The notes: a model not told the origin generated them from the letters alone. DNA of 64,000 nucleotides from JAMXLO01 sp963819855 (GCA_963819855.1 CAWFYC010000031.1:1-64000), one strand, 5' to 3'; shown: positions 51,309-60,683, numbered from the stretch's first letter. Numbers and translations: made by a program.

Positions 51309-52233
51309 ACAGCAGATCCGCAATCAGGTTGAACAGGATCACCAGGCACGCAAACACAAAGGTCACTGCCATGATCACCGGCGTATCGTTGGCCTGGATG
51401 GCGCTGATCAGCAGCGAGCCGACGCCGGGAATGCGGAATATCTGCTCGGTGACGATGGCGCCGCCGAACACGATCGGCATCTGCAAGGCGATCAGCGTCA
51501 CCACGGGGATCAACGCGTTGCGCACGATGTGCTTCAGCACCACGCCGTGCTCCGGCAGGCCCTTGGATCGTGCGGTGGTGACGTAATCCAGGCGGATCAC
51601 ATCAAGCACCGCGGAACGCACGAAGCGTGTCCAGGTCGCGCCCTGGAACAGCCCCAGCACGGCGACCGGCATGATCGACTGCCTGATCTCCTCCCACCAC
51701 CATTGCAGGCCGGTGGCGGCAAGGTCCGCGCGGAACACGAACGGCAGCCAGTTGAGGCTGACGCTGAACACCAGGATCAGCACGATGCCGGTGAAGAACG
51801 TCGGCAGCGAGAAGCCGATCAGCGCGAAGGTGCTGGCGACCTGGTCGAACACCGAATAGGGCCGGGTCGCCGCAAACACGCCGACCGGCAGCGCGATCAG
51901 CAACGCCAGCACCTGCGACACGCCGATCACCGCGAGCGTGGTGGGCAGGCGTTGCAGGATCAGCGTATCGACATCTACCCGGCTGACGAAGGAAAATCCC
52001 CAGTCACCGTGCAGCATGGCGGTCAGCCAATGCAGGTAGCGCACCATGATCGGGTCATCCATGCCGAACTTGGCACGCAGCGCGGCCTGCACCTGCGGCG
52101 GGATGGCAGGATTGGTGGCAAGCTCGCCGAACGGATCGCCCGGCGCGAGCGCCAACACGGTGAACAGGACGACGCTGGTGCCAAGCAGACTCGGTATCGC
52201 GATGAGCAACCGTCGGATGAGGTAGCGGCTCAC
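51274..52233 (-). CDS. dppB: Dipeptide ABC transporter permease (DppB type)
   Basis: A 319-residue permease with a GTG start (VSRYLIRRLLIAIPSLLGTS). FGMDDPIMVRYLHWLTAMLH and GDWGFSF are the periplasmic DppB motif, ATWTRFVRSAVLDVIRLDYV, TTARSKGLPEHGVVLKHIVR is the EAA loop, and FGGAIVTEQIFRIPGVGSLL the last helix pair. It is the second gene of the operon, starting 7 bases after dppA ends. Confidence 0.95.
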   Translation of the reverse strand: MSRYLIRRLLIAIPSLLGTSVVLFTVLALAPGDPFGELATNPAIPPQVQAALRAKFGMDDPIMVRYLHWLTAMLHGDWGFSFVSRVDVDTLILQRLPTTLAVIGVSQVLALLIALPVGVFAATRPYSVFDQVASTFALIGFSLPTFFTGIVLILVFSVSLNWLPFVFRADLAATGLQWWWEEIRQSIMPVAVLGLFQGATWTRFVRSAVLDVIRLDYVTTARSKGLPEHGVVLKHIVRNALIPVVTLIALQMPIVFGGAIVTEQIFRIPGVGSLLISAIQANDTPVIMAVTFVFACLVILFNLIADLLYGWLDPRISYR

Positions 52234-52240
52234 TCCCGCC

Positions 52241-54031
52241 TCAGGCGTCGCGATACCAGTCGTGCAGTCCGTAGGTGTTGGTATCCCAGCCGCTCAGCGG
52301 CGCATGGAGGTTCTTGGCGATGGCCACCACGGACGGGCGCGTCACGACCGGAATGACCACCACGTTCTTGATCACCATGTCGTTCAGGGCGATCAGCATC
52401 GCGGCGCGCTTGACCGGATTGATCTCCTTGTCCGACTGCGTCCACAGTTTGTCGTAGTCGGCGTTCTGCCAGCGGACGATGTTACGGCCCTGGAACTTGT
52501 TGGCCTTGCTGGCGACCTCCTCCGACAGGAACTGCCGCATGAACTGGCCGGGATCCGGCTGCTGCATGGTCGTGGTGTACATCTGCAGATCGCAGGCAAA
52601 GTGCGGGTAGGTGTCCAGGTTGGCGACGTCCGACGAGAAGAACACCGACGCTGTGACCGACTTGATCTCGATCGAGATACCGGCCTTCTGACAGGCCTGC
52701 TTGACGATCTCCTGGGTCTTCTGACGCGGCGCGTTGATCGAGGTCTGATACACCGCGTGCAGCTTCACGCCGTTCTTCTCCCGCACCCCATCGGCCCCAG
52801 GCTTCCAGCCGGCGTCATCCAGCAGCTTGATCGCCTTGTCGACGTTGAACTCGTAGCTGGTGTTCTTGGAAGCGAACTTGTCGGGGGCGACGACGAAGTT
52901 GGCGCTGTCGTCGCCGGTGCGGCCGTAGATGAACTTGTGGACCGAGCCGCGATCCACCAGCAGGTTGAACGCGTTGCGCACCGCCGGGTCGCTCAGGTAC
53001 GGATGCTTGGTCTTGATGCTCGACCGCTCGCCGTCCACCTCCGTCCAGGGATCGGTGTTGTTGAGCTGGATGTGTTCGATGCTGCCGGCCGGCAGGATCA
53101 CCACCGAGCCCTTGCCGCTGGCCTCCAGCCGTTTGAGGATCTCGTCCTCCACCTGCATGTTCCAGGCGAAGTCGTACTCGCCGGTCTGCAGCACGGCGCG
53201 TGCCGCCGAGACCGCGTCGCCACCGCCCTTCATCTCGATGGTGTCGAAATACGGCCGGTTCGCCATGTGGTAGTTCGGGTTGAGCTTGCCGTGCACCACG
53301 TCGCCTGGCTTGAAATCGACGAACAGGTACGGGCCGGTGCCGACCGGGGCCACATTGGCGGGTGCCTCACGTGATTTGGCACCCTTGTACGGGTCGAACA
53401 CGTGCTTGGGGATTATCATGCCGAAGGCGCCGACGAAGGCATCCGCCCAGAACGGCGACGGCTTGGGAAAATCGACCCTGATCGTGTGGTCGTCCACCTT
53501 GGACACCTTGATGTCCTTGTAGGTGCCGATCGTTACGGCGGCCGTCGCGGAGTCAGACGAATATTCCCAGTTGAAGACGCAATCATCGGCGGTGAACGGC
53601 TGACCGTCGTGCCACTTCACGCCCTGCTTGAGCTTCCAGGTCACCGACGAACCGTCCTCGGCCAGGCCGCCGTTCTCGACGGTCGGGATCTGCGCCGCCA
53701 GCACCGGCACCAGGTTACCGTCCGGGTCCCAGCCGGCCAGCGGCTCGTAGAAGATGCGCGAGGCGTCCTGATCCTTGGTACCCGTGGCAAAGTGCGGGTT
53801 CAACAGGGTCGGAGCCTGCCACCACAGCACCTTCAACGCCCCGCCGCCGCCGGCCTTGGTCGGCTTGTAGGCGAATGGCTCCGCCGCCACGGCCACGCCG
53901 GAATACGCCAGCATCTGCGTCGCCAACGGCGCGGTGAGGCCCAGGCCGATCATCGTGCGGGTAAAGGCGCGTCGCGACAGCTTGCCGTGGCGCACGTCCT
54001 CGATCAGACCGCGCAGATCATGCTCGTTCAT
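52241..54031 (-). CDS. dppA: Dipeptide/oligopeptide ABC transporter substrate-binding protein
   Basis: A 596-residue family-5 binding protein. The N-terminus contains a Tat-like signal (SRRAFTRTMIGLGLTAPLAT then QMLAYSGVAVAAE). SRIFYEPLAGWDPDGNLVPV and TWKLKQGVKWHDGQPFTADD with CVFNWEYS are the family-5 motif; GTGPYLFVDFKPGD follows. Residues about 420-560 carry the C-terminal lobe. Binds di- or oligopeptides, nickel-type ligands or glycosides in relatives; not distinguishable. First gene of a five-gene operon; AAGGGAACC precedes the ATG at 54031. Confidence 0.93.
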   Translation of the reverse strand: MNEHDLRGLIEDVRHGKLSRRAFTRTMIGLGLTAPLATQMLAYSGVAVAAEPFAYKPTKAGGGGALKVLWWQAPTLLNPHFATGTKDQDASRIFYEPLAGWDPDGNLVPVLAAQIPTVENGGLAEDGSSVTWKLKQGVKWHDGQPFTADDCVFNWEYSSDSATAAVTIGTYKDIKVSKVDDHTIRVDFPKPSPFWADAFVGAFGMIIPKHVFDPYKGAKSREAPANVAPVGTGPYLFVDFKPGDVVHGKLNPNYHMANRPYFDTIEMKGGGDAVSAARAVLQTGEYDFAWNMQVEDEILKRLEASGKGSVVILPAGSIEHIQLNNTDPWTEVDGERSSIKTKHPYLSDPAVRNAFNLLVDRGSVHKFIYGRTGDDSANFVVAPDKFASKNTSYEFNVDKAIKLLDDAGWKPGADGVREKNGVKLHAVYQTSINAPRQKTQEIVKQACQKAGISIEIKSVTASVFFSSDVANLDTYPHFACDLQMYTTTMQQPDPGQFMRQFLSEEVASKANKFQGRNIVRWQNADYDKLWTQSDKEINPVKRAAMLIALNDMVIKNVVVIPVVTRPSVVAIAKNLHAPLSGWDTNTYGLHDWYRDA

Positions 54032-54145
54032 TGTGGTTCCCTTTGCTCCCAGAGCCCCGTTCGTGCCGATGCTAGGCAGCATCGGAACGGCGCACAACCG
54101 ATATGTGCCCAGGAGCGGTGGGCGCATCCATAGAATTCGTCTCGT

Positions 54146-54223
54146 GATGGGTTTCGCTGCGCTCTACCCATCCTACGTGGTGCGCGCCATTCGTAGGATG
54201 GGTAGAGCGCAGCGAAACCCATC
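54146..54223. repeat. REP doublet (REPIN-like), copy 4
   Basis: Paired arms around a 16-base spacer, the shortest of the five. It ends 20 bases past the ahcY stop codon (on the minus strand) and lies between ahcY and dppA, both on the minus strand. Confidence 0.85.
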
Positions 54224-54243
54224 GAACCGTCGCCGGGGATCGC

Positions 54244-55539
54244 TTAGTACCGGTAGAGATCGTGCTTGAATGGCCCGGAGGCGGGCACCCCGATATACTC
54301 CGCCTGCTGCGGTGTGAGCCTGGTCAGCTTCGCACCGACCTTCGCCAGGTGCAGCGCCGCGACCTTCTCGTCCAGCGACTTCGGCAACGTATAGACCTGC
54401 CGCTCGTAGCGTCCGGCCGGCGCGGTGAACAGTTCGATCTGCGCCAGCACCTGGTTGGTGAAGCTGGCGCTCATCACGAAGCTCGGATGTCCGGTCGCGT
54501 TGCCCAGGTTCACCAGCCGCCCCTCGCTCAGCACGATCAGCCGCTTGCCATCGGGAAACACCACCTCGTCAACTTGCGGTTTGACATTTTCCCATCGGTA
54601 GTTGCGCAGTGACTCGATCTGGATCTCGGAATCGAAGTGGCCAATGTTGCAGACCACGGCACGATGTTTCATCGCCCGCATGTGATCCAGCGTGATCACA
54701 TCCACATTGCCTGTTGCGGTCACGAAGATGTCGCCGATCGGCGCGGCATCGTTCATGGTGGTGACCTGATAGCCTTCCATCGCCGCCTGCAGCGCGCAGA
54801 TCGGGTCCACCTCGGTCACCATCACGCGGCAGCCGGCATTGCGCAGCGACGCGGCCGATCCTTTGCCGACATCGCCGAAGCCGTTCACCACGGCAACCTT
54901 GCCGGCCATCATCACGTCGGTGCCACGACGGATGCCGTCCACCAGCGACTCCCGGCAGCCATACAGGTTGTCGAACTTGGATTTGGTCACGCTGTCGTTC
55001 ACATTGATCGCCGGCGTCAGCAGCTTGCCGTCGCGCGCCATGTCGCGCAGGCGGTGCACCCCGGTGGTGGTCTCCTCGGAGACGCCGCGTACGTCCTTCA
55101 GCATCTCCGGATACTTTTGATGCATCAGCAGCGTCAGGTCGCCGCCATCATCCAGGATCATGTTCGGCGTCCAGCCGTCGGGTCCGCGCACCGTCTGCTC
55201 GATGCACCACCAGAATTCGTCCTCGCTCATGCCTTTCCAGGCGAACACCGGCACCCCGGCCACGGCCACCGCCGCCGCGGCGTGGTCCTGGGTGGAGAAG
55301 ACGTTGCACGAAGACCATCGAACCGTGGCGCCAAGCGCCTGGAGCGTCTCGATCAGCACCGCGGTCTGCACCGTCATGTGCAGGCAGCCCACGATCCGTG
55401 CGCCCTTCAGCGGCTTGGAGGCGCCATATTCCTCGCGCGTCGCCATCAGGCCGGGCATCTCGTCCTCGGCCATGGCGATCTCCTTGCGGCCCCATTCGGC
55501 CAGGGAGATGTCCTTCACCTTGTAGTCCTCGGTCGCCAT
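54244..55539 (-). CDS. ahcY: S-adenosylhomocysteine hydrolase
   Basis: A 431-residue NAD-dependent enzyme splitting S-adenosylhomocysteine into homocysteine and adenosine. Signature segments: MATEDYKVKDISLAEWGRKE, CLHMTVQTAVLIETLQALGA, SSCNVFSTQDHAAAAVA, PAINVNDSVTKSKFDNLYGC, MMAGKVAVVNGFGDVGKGSA (NAD binding) and FTNQVLAQIELFTAPAGRY near the end. The C-terminal PFKHDLYRY is the family terminus with K-x-x-x-Y-R-Y. The Met at 55539 with CAGGAGC upstream is the start. Confidence 0.98.
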   Translation of the reverse strand: MATEDYKVKDISLAEWGRKEIAMAEDEMPGLMATREEYGASKPLKGARIVGCLHMTVQTAVLIETLQALGATVRWSSCNVFSTQDHAAAAVAVAGVPVFAWKGMSEDEFWWCIEQTVRGPDGWTPNMILDDGGDLTLLMHQKYPEMLKDVRGVSEETTTGVHRLRDMARDGKLLTPAINVNDSVTKSKFDNLYGCRESLVDGIRRGTDVMMAGKVAVVNGFGDVGKGSAASLRNAGCRVMVTEVDPICALQAAMEGYQVTTMNDAAPIGDIFVTATGNVDVITLDHMRAMKHRAVVCNIGHFDSEIQIESLRNYRWENVKPQVDEVVFPDGKRLIVLSEGRLVNLGNATGHPSFVMSASFTNQVLAQIELFTAPAGRYERQVYTLPKSLDEKVAALHLAKVGAKLTRLTPQQAEYIGVPASGPFKHDLYRY

Positions 55540-55575
55540 GTCCGCTCGCTCCTGCTGCGTTCGGCGGCTATATAA

Positions 55576-55583
55576 AGATATCT
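55576..55583. promoter_or_regulatory. AT-rich palindrome upstream of ahcY, possible SahR site
   Basis: AGATATCT (with core GATATC at 55577-55582) stands inside the AT-rich run CTATATAAAGATATCTGCAT, 37-44 bases upstream of the ahcY start in otherwise GC-rich DNA. ArsR-family SahR repressors bind AT-rich palindromes upstream of ahcY in other proteobacteria, but I have no sequence match beyond this. Confidence 0.4.
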
Positions 55584-55646
55584 GCATGTTTAGCAATCGC
55601 CGTCGGATGGTTGCCTTGCCGGGTGAACTGTCGCAAAGGGACAGAC

Positions 55647-56381
55647 ATGGCCGAGCGACAGCGTGTACTTCTGCTGACCGGGGCGAGCCGGGGCATCGGC
55701 CACGCCACGGTGAAGGCGTTTTCGGACGCGGGATGGCGCGTGCTGACCATCTCGCGCCATCCGTTCGATCCGCGCTGCCCGTGGGATGGGGCCGGGAACC
55801 ATATCCAGCTCGACCTGGCCGACATTGCCAACGTGCAGGCGGAGATGCCGCGTCTGCGCGACATCGTGGGTGACGGGTTGGACGCGCTGATCAACAACGC
55901 CGCCGTTTCGCCAAAACGGACCGATGGCGGGAAGATCCAGGCGCTGGCGATGGCACACGCCGACTGGCTGCACATCTTCAACGTGAACTTCTTCGCCTGC
56001 GTGGCACTGGTGCAGGGGCTGCGCACGCCGCTGGAGGCGGCACAGGGGACGGTGGTGAACATGACCTCCATCGTTGGCTCCCGGGTGCATCCGTTCGCCT
56101 CGGCGGCCTATGCGGCCTCGAAGGCGGCGCTGTGGGCATTGACCCGCGAGCTGGCGGCCGATCTTGGGCGCGCCGGCGTGCGGGTAAACGCGGTGTCGCC
56201 GGGTGAGATCGACACCGGCATCCTGTCGCCTGGCACCGACACCATCGTCGAGCGCGACATCCCGTTGCACCGGCTGGGCAAACCCCGGGACGTGGCCGAC
56301 CTGCTGCTGTTCCTGTGCTCGAATTCCGCGACCTATATTTCGGGGTCGGAGATCCACATCGACGGCGGGCAACGGGTGTAG
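55647..56381 (+). CDS. Short-chain dehydrogenase/reductase
   Basis: A 244-residue SDR. QRVLLLTGASRGIGHATVKA, LINNAAVSPKRTDGGKIQAL, TSIVGSRVHPFASAAYAASK (catalytic Ser and Y-x-x-x-K), VRVNAVSPGEIDTGILSPGT and ISGSEIHIDGGQRV are all present. The ATG at 55647 has AAAGGG upstream. The region between it and ahcY is divergent and AT-rich. Substrate unknown. Confidence 0.93.
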   Translation: MAERQRVLLLTGASRGIGHATVKAFSDAGWRVLTISRHPFDPRCPWDGAGNHIQLDLADIANVQAEMPRLRDIVGDGLDALINNAAVSPKRTDGGKIQALAMAHADWLHIFNVNFFACVALVQGLRTPLEAAQGTVVNMTSIVGSRVHPFASAAYAASKAALWALTRELAADLGRAGVRVNAVSPGEIDTGILSPGTDTIVERDIPLHRLGKPRDVADLLLFLCSNSATYISGSEIHIDGGQRV

Positions 56382-56423
56382 TCCAACAAGGCCGCCGCAA
56401 GAAACTGAACCGGAGGAAACACC

Positions 56424-57581
56424 ATGACGTTGCGCAGCACCGCCCTGGTCACCTGCCTTGCGTTGCTCGCCGGCCAGGCTGCCCACGCCAGCACCAACGA
56501 CATCCTGATCGGGCTGGACGCGAAGATCACCTACGGCCCCGATGGGCAGGTGAACGGCGCTCCCGGCAACGACGCGGTGCTGGTGATGGACGTATCCAAC
56601 CCGGCGAAGCCGAAGATCCGCGCCAGCCTGCCGCTGACCAATTCGCTGCTGGGCCCACCGACCAATCTGCAGATCACGCCGGACGGCAAACTCGGCCTGG
56701 TGGCGAACTCGGTGGTCAACGTGCAGGACGGATCGGCCTGGAAGACCGTGCCGGACGACAAGCTGTTCGTCATCGATCTCACTGCCAATCCACCAAAGCT
56801 GATCGACACGGTGATGGTCGGCAAGCAGCCGTCCGGACTGTCGATTTCGAACAAGGGCGATCTCGCGCTGATCGCCAACCGTGCCGGCAAGAGCGTGTCA
56901 GTCGTGTCCATCCAGGGGAACACGGTGAAGACGGTGGGCGAGGTGCCACTGGAGCAGGAAGCCGCGGCCGTGGTGATCACGCCGGACGGCAAACGCGCCT
57001 TCGTTGCCATGAACCTGGTGAACAAGGTCGGCGTGCTGTCGATCGACGGGACGAAGGTGACCTACGACAAGACGCTGGATATTCCGTCCGCGTTCAACCC
57101 GTACAACATCGACATCACGCCGGATGGCAAGTTCGCCGTGTCGTCGCACACGGGCGCACAGGGGATCAACGCGGATGCCGAGGTCAGCATCGACGCGTCG
57201 GGTGCGCATCCGCATGTGGTGGACATCACGGCGCCCGGCACCGGCGCCGAGGGGTTCGCCATTGCGCCGAATGGCAAGTGGGCGGTGACGCCGCTGATCG
57301 AGGGATCAGGCGCGAAGCCGTCGGCGTGGAATTATACCAAGGGCGGACATGCGGCGCTGATGTCGGTCGGCCCTGGCGGCAAGCTGACGGTGGTGAACAA
57401 GGCACCGATCGGCGCCCTGCCGGAGGGCCTCGCGTTCAGCCCAAACAGCGAATACGTCTATATCGGCAATTACATCGACAAGAACCTGCAGGTCTTCCGC
57501 ATTGCCGGCGGGAAGCTGGTCGCGGTTGGAACGATGGCATTACCGGGTCAGCCGGCGTCGATGCGAGGACCGGCGAGGTAG
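56424..57581 (+). CDS. Secreted YVTN-type beta-propeller protein (paralogue)
   Basis: A 385-residue exported protein (MTLRSTALVTCLALLAGQAA, HAS) built of the same S/T-PDG-K-x-x-L-V-A-N repeats as the protein at 7549-8709: LQITPDGKLGLVANSVV, LSISNKGDLALIANRAGKSV, VVITPDGKRAFVAMNLVNKV, IDITPDGKFAVSSHTGAQGI and FAIAPNGKWAVTPLIEGSGA. Good GGAGGAAACACC ribosome site. It follows the SDR by 42 bases and is probably cotranscribed. Function unknown. Confidence 0.82.
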   Translation: MTLRSTALVTCLALLAGQAAHASTNDILIGLDAKITYGPDGQVNGAPGNDAVLVMDVSNPAKPKIRASLPLTNSLLGPPTNLQITPDGKLGLVANSVVNVQDGSAWKTVPDDKLFVIDLTANPPKLIDTVMVGKQPSGLSISNKGDLALIANRAGKSVSVVSIQGNTVKTVGEVPLEQEAAAVVITPDGKRAFVAMNLVNKVGVLSIDGTKVTYDKTLDIPSAFNPYNIDITPDGKFAVSSHTGAQGINADAEVSIDASGAHPHVVDITAPGTGAEGFAIAPNGKWAVTPLIEGSGAKPSAWNYTKGGHAALMSVGPGGKLTVVNKAPIGALPEGLAFSPNSEYVYIGNYIDKNLQVFRIAGGKLVAVGTMALPGQPASMRGPAR

Positions 57582-57597
57582 CGCGGTCGGGACAAGC

Positions 57598-57683
57598 GAT
57601 GGGTTTCGCTGCGCTCCACCCATCCTACGTACGGCAGACGACGCGGCTGGCCGTAGGATGGGTAGAGCGCAGCGAAACCCATC
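57598..57683. repeat. REP doublet (REPIN-like), copy 5
   Basis: Paired arms around a 24-base spacer, the left arm again with the CTCCACCC variant. It lies between the convergent 3' ends of the beta-propeller and rho genes (16 and 10 bases from the two stops). Confidence 0.85.
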
Positions 57684-57693
57684 ATCCCATCGT

Positions 57694-58968
57694 TCAGGTA
57701 TTCATCGCATCGAAGAAGTCATTGTTGGTCTTGCTGTACTTCAGCTTGTCCAACAGGAACTCCATCGCATCCACCGTTCCCATCGGGTTCAGGATGCGGC
57801 GCAGCACCCACATCTTCGACAGCGTGCTCTTCTCGACCAGCAGCTCTTCCTTGCGCGTGCCCGACTTGGTGATGTCGATCGCCGGGAAGCTCCGCTTGTC
57901 AGACAGCTTGCGGTCCAGAATGATTTCCGAATTACCGGTGCCCTTGAACTCCTCGAAGATCACTTCGTCCATGCGACTGCCGGTATCGATCAACGCGGTC
58001 GCGATGATGGTCAGCGACCCGCCTTCCTCGATGTTGCGCGCCGCACCGAAGAAGCGCTTCGGCCGCTGTAGCGCATTGGCGTCCACGCCGCCGGTCAGCA
58101 CCTTGCCGGAGCTGGGCACCACGGTGTTGTAAGCGCGCGCCAGCCGCGTGATCGAATCCAGCAGGATCACCACGTCGCGCTTGTGCTCGACCAGGCGCTT
58201 GGCCTTCTCCAGCACCATCTCCGTCACCTGCACGTGCCGCGTCGCCGGTTCGTCGAAGGTCGAGCTGATCACCTCGCCCTTCACGCTGCGCGCCATGTCG
58301 GTGACTTCCTCCGGCCGCTCATCGATCAGCAGCACGATCAGGAACACCTCGGGATGGTTGCCGGCGATGGCGGTGGCAATGTTCTGCAGCATCACCGTTT
58401 TGCCGGTGCGCGGCGGCGCCACGATCAGCGCGCGCTGGCCCTTGCCGATCGGTGAGATCAGATCGATCACCCGCGGCGTGTAGTCTTTGCTCGGACCCTT
58501 CGCGACCGACTGGAAGTTCTCCACTTCCATCTTCAGTCGCTCGTCGGGATACAGCGGCGTTAGGTTGTCGAAATTGATCCTGTGCCGCACGGACTCCGGC
58601 GGTTCGAAATTAATGGAATTGACCTTGAGCAACGCAAAGTACCGCTCGCCATCCTTCGGCGCGCGGATCTGGCCTTCGACCGAGTCTCCGGTGCGCAGGC
58701 CGAAGCGGCGCACCTGGCTCGGGCTCACATAGATGTCATCGGGTCCCGGCAGGTAATTGGCTTCCGGGCTGCGCAGGAACCCGAATCCGTCGGGTAGGAT
58801 TTCCAGGGTGCCCTCGCCGTGAATCGCCTGGTCGTTCTCGGCCAGGTTCTTCAGGATCGCGAACATCATGTCCTGCTTGCGCAGCGACGATGCGTTCTCG
58901 ATCTGCAGCGATTCGGCGTAGCTCAGCAGGTCGGAGGGGGTTTTAGCCTTTAGTTCGGCAAGATGCAT
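57694..58968 (-). CDS. rho: Transcription termination factor Rho
   Basis: A 424-residue hexameric RNA helicase. MHLAELKAKTPSDLLSYAES is the N-terminal helix bundle, GEGTLEILPDGFGFLRSPEA and DIYVSPSQVRRFGLRTGD the RNA-binding cold-shock fold, IGKGQRALIVAPPRTGKTVM Walker A with the Rho variant, LLIDERPEEVTDMARSV the Walker B region, and DSITRLARAYNTVVPSSGKV and LTGGVDANALQRPKRFFGAA further motifs. The ATG at 58968 begins the conserved sequence; the 42 upstream in-frame codons are not part of the family. A promoter candidate sits at 59115-59143. Confidence 0.98.
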   Translation of the reverse strand: MHLAELKAKTPSDLLSYAESLQIENASSLRKQDMMFAILKNLAENDQAIHGEGTLEILPDGFGFLRSPEANYLPGPDDIYVSPSQVRRFGLRTGDSVEGQIRAPKDGERYFALLKVNSINFEPPESVRHRINFDNLTPLYPDERLKMEVENFQSVAKGPSKDYTPRVIDLISPIGKGQRALIVAPPRTGKTVMLQNIATAIAGNHPEVFLIVLLIDERPEEVTDMARSVKGEVISSTFDEPATRHVQVTEMVLEKAKRLVEHKRDVVILLDSITRLARAYNTVVPSSGKVLTGGVDANALQRPKRFFGAARNIEEGGSLTIIATALIDTGSRMDEVIFEEFKGTGNSEIILDRKLSDKRSFPAIDITKSGTRKEELLVEKSTLSKMWVLRRILNPMGTVDAMEFLLDKLKYSKTNNDFFDAMNT

Positions 58969-59114
58969 GGACGCAGTCCAATTGATGATGCGGGACAGGA
59001 GCAGAAAGCCCTGTGTGTCGTTGCCGGCCATCGCGTTCGATGGCCAGGTTCGGTCCCGTCTGGTGGGGGAATCGAGGTGGCGGTCTGACGTCACCTCGCG
59101 GAGGGAGAGCCGGA

Positions 59115-59143
59115 AGCTAGGCGCACCGGCCGCCCTCCGTCAA
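59115..59143 (-). promoter_or_regulatory. Candidate promoter for rho
   Basis: On the minus strand TTGACG (59143-59138) and CTAGCT (59120-59115) are separated by 17 bases, close to the alphaproteobacterial TTGAC-N17-CTATAT pattern. A start near 59108 would give a leader of about 140 bases, compatible with known autogenous attenuation of rho, although I saw no specific element. Confidence 0.45.
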
Positions 59144-59196
59144 CCGGCAGGTGGGACGATCAGCGGGGAAAGTCAAGGGCTTCCCGCGCGGCGTTG

Positions 59197-59649
59197 TCAG
59201 AACGGCCGGACGATGACCATCACCACGATGACGATCATCAGCAGCGTGGGCACCTCGTTGGTGAAACGGTAGAAGCGCTGCGACCGCCGGTTGCGGTCCT
59301 CCAGAAAGTCACGCCGCCAGCGCGACATCGCACCGTGGAAGCCTGACAGCAGCAGCACCATAAGCAGCTTCACGTGCCACCAGCCGGCGGACCAGTTGAT
59401 AATCCCTGGCGTCAACACGAGCAGAACGCCGAACGTCCAGGTGGCGATCATCGCAGGGTTGATGATCTGCTTCAGCAGCCGGCGCTCCATCACCTTGAAG
59501 CGTTCGCTCTCGGCCGATCCCGGGCGCACGTCGCAGTGGTACACATATAGCCGAGGCAGGTAAAGCATGCCGGCCATCCACGCGATCACCGCGATGACGT
59601 GGAGCGCCTTGGTCCACGGATACAGCACGGCGAGGAACCCTATCGTCAT
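59197..59649 (-). CDS. hemJ: Protoporphyrinogen IX oxidase HemJ
   Basis: A 150-residue membrane protein with four helices. VLYPWTKALHVIAVIAWMAG holds the conserved helix-1 His (heme or substrate ligand), MLYLPRLYVYHCDV, ERRLLKQIINPAMIATWTFG, WWHVKLLMVLLLSGFHGAMS and FYRFTNEVPTLLMIVIVVMV are characteristic. HemJ oxidises protoporphyrinogen IX, the penultimate heme step, in bacteria lacking HemG/HemY. Its ATG overlaps the hemH stop (ATGA), so translation is coupled. Confidence 0.93.
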   Translation of the reverse strand: MTIGFLAVLYPWTKALHVIAVIAWMAGMLYLPRLYVYHCDVRPGSAESERFKVMERRLLKQIINPAMIATWTFGVLLVLTPGIINWSAGWWHVKLLMVLLLSGFHGAMSRWRRDFLEDRNRRSQRFYRFTNEVPTLLMIVIVVMVIVRPF

Positions 59650-60683
59650 GCCAGCGGACACAGGCTGCGATCGGCCGGACAGATGCGTCCGCCGGCATGG
59701 CTGCACAGACCTGTGCCATGTGCTCGCGCCCGCCGGACCAGATCCGCCAGTGCCGCGATGAACGCGGCGTCCGCATTCGGCGTGGTGACACGGAAATAGC
59801 CCGATACACCGAGCCGTTCCGCCAGTCCTCGATAGTCGATGTCGAGCTCGACCAGCGTCTCGGAATGGTCCGAGACGAACGCGATCGGCACCACCAGCAC
59901 CGCGACGCCGTCATGCGCGGCACGTTCGATCTCCGCCTCGGTGCTGGGGCCGATCCAGCGCTGTGGCGTCGCGCGCGACTGGTAGCAGATTACCCAGTCG
60001 GCCGCCTGGCCCCACTCCGCCAGCACGTGCGCGACGGTCTGCTCGATCTGCCACTGGTACGGATCGCCCGCCTGCACGATCGATTCCGGCAGGCCATGCG
60101 CGGAGAACAGCACGCGCAGTCCAGTCGTCGCCGGAAGCTGCTCGCGTGCCGCCTGCCACGCGGTACGCAGCAGGGTCGCGATGGCGGCGATGTAGGCTGC
60201 GTCGGTCGGGTAGCAGCACAATACCGTGGTGTCTGCCACCAGTCCGGCGCGCGCGGCCGCCTCGCGCCATGCGGTAAGCGAGCTGCCGGTCGTCGCACTG
60301 GAATGCTGCGGATACAGCGGCAGCAGCACCACCGCATCCGGCTTCCAGTCGCGCACCGCACGGGCAGCCTCGTCGCTAAGCGGCTGCCAGTAGCGCATGG
60401 CGATGAAGCACTTCGCATCGAACTCGGTCAGTTGCGCTTCCAGTGCAGTTGCCTGGGCGCGGGTAAGTTCCAACAGCGGCGATCTGCCTCCCAGCGCGGC
60501 ATAGGCCGCACGCGCCGGCTCGAGCCGTGCCGCTGCGATCCGGCGCGCGAGCAGCGGCCGGATGAAGAACGGCACGCGCAGGATTGCGGGATCGGCAAAG
60601 ATATTGAGCAGGAACGGCCTGATCGCCTCCGGCCGATCCGGTCCGCCCAGGTTGAACAGGACGACGGCGACCCTAGGCCGCAC
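59646..60683 (-). CDS. hemH: Ferrochelatase
   Basis: A 345-residue enzyme inserting Fe2+ into protoporphyrin IX. VAVVLFNLGGPDRPEAIRPF is the N-terminal signature, followed by PILRVPFF-type positions, FIAMRYWQPLSDEAARAV, VLLPLYPQHSSATTGSSL, VLFSAHGLPESIV with the catalytic His, and VPIAFVSDHSETLVELDIDY with the second metal-site Glu. GTG start at 60683 overlaps the hemE 3' end by 11 bases. Order hemE-hemH-hemJ makes the last heme steps cotranscribed. Confidence 0.96.
   Translation of the reverse strand: MRPRVAVVLFNLGGPDRPEAIRPFLLNIFADPAILRVPFFIRPLLARRIAAARLEPARAAYAALGGRSPLLELTRAQATALEAQLTEFDAKCFIAMRYWQPLSDEAARAVRDWKPDAVVLLPLYPQHSSATTGSSLTAWREAAARAGLVADTTVLCCYPTDAAYIAAIATLLRTAWQAAREQLPATTGLRVLFSAHGLPESIVQAGDPYQWQIEQTVAHVLAEWGQAADWVICYQSRATPQRWIGPSTEAEIERAAHDGVAVLVVPIAFVSDHSETLVELDIDYRGLAERLGVSGYFRVTTPNADAAFIAALADLVRRARAHGTGLCSHAGGRICPADRSLCPLA

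Noticed and set aside
54032..54243. SAM/SAH riboswitch near ahcY
   Set aside because: This gap is downstream of ahcY, and the actual leader (55540-55646) is too short and lacks any fold I recognise as a SAH riboswitch.
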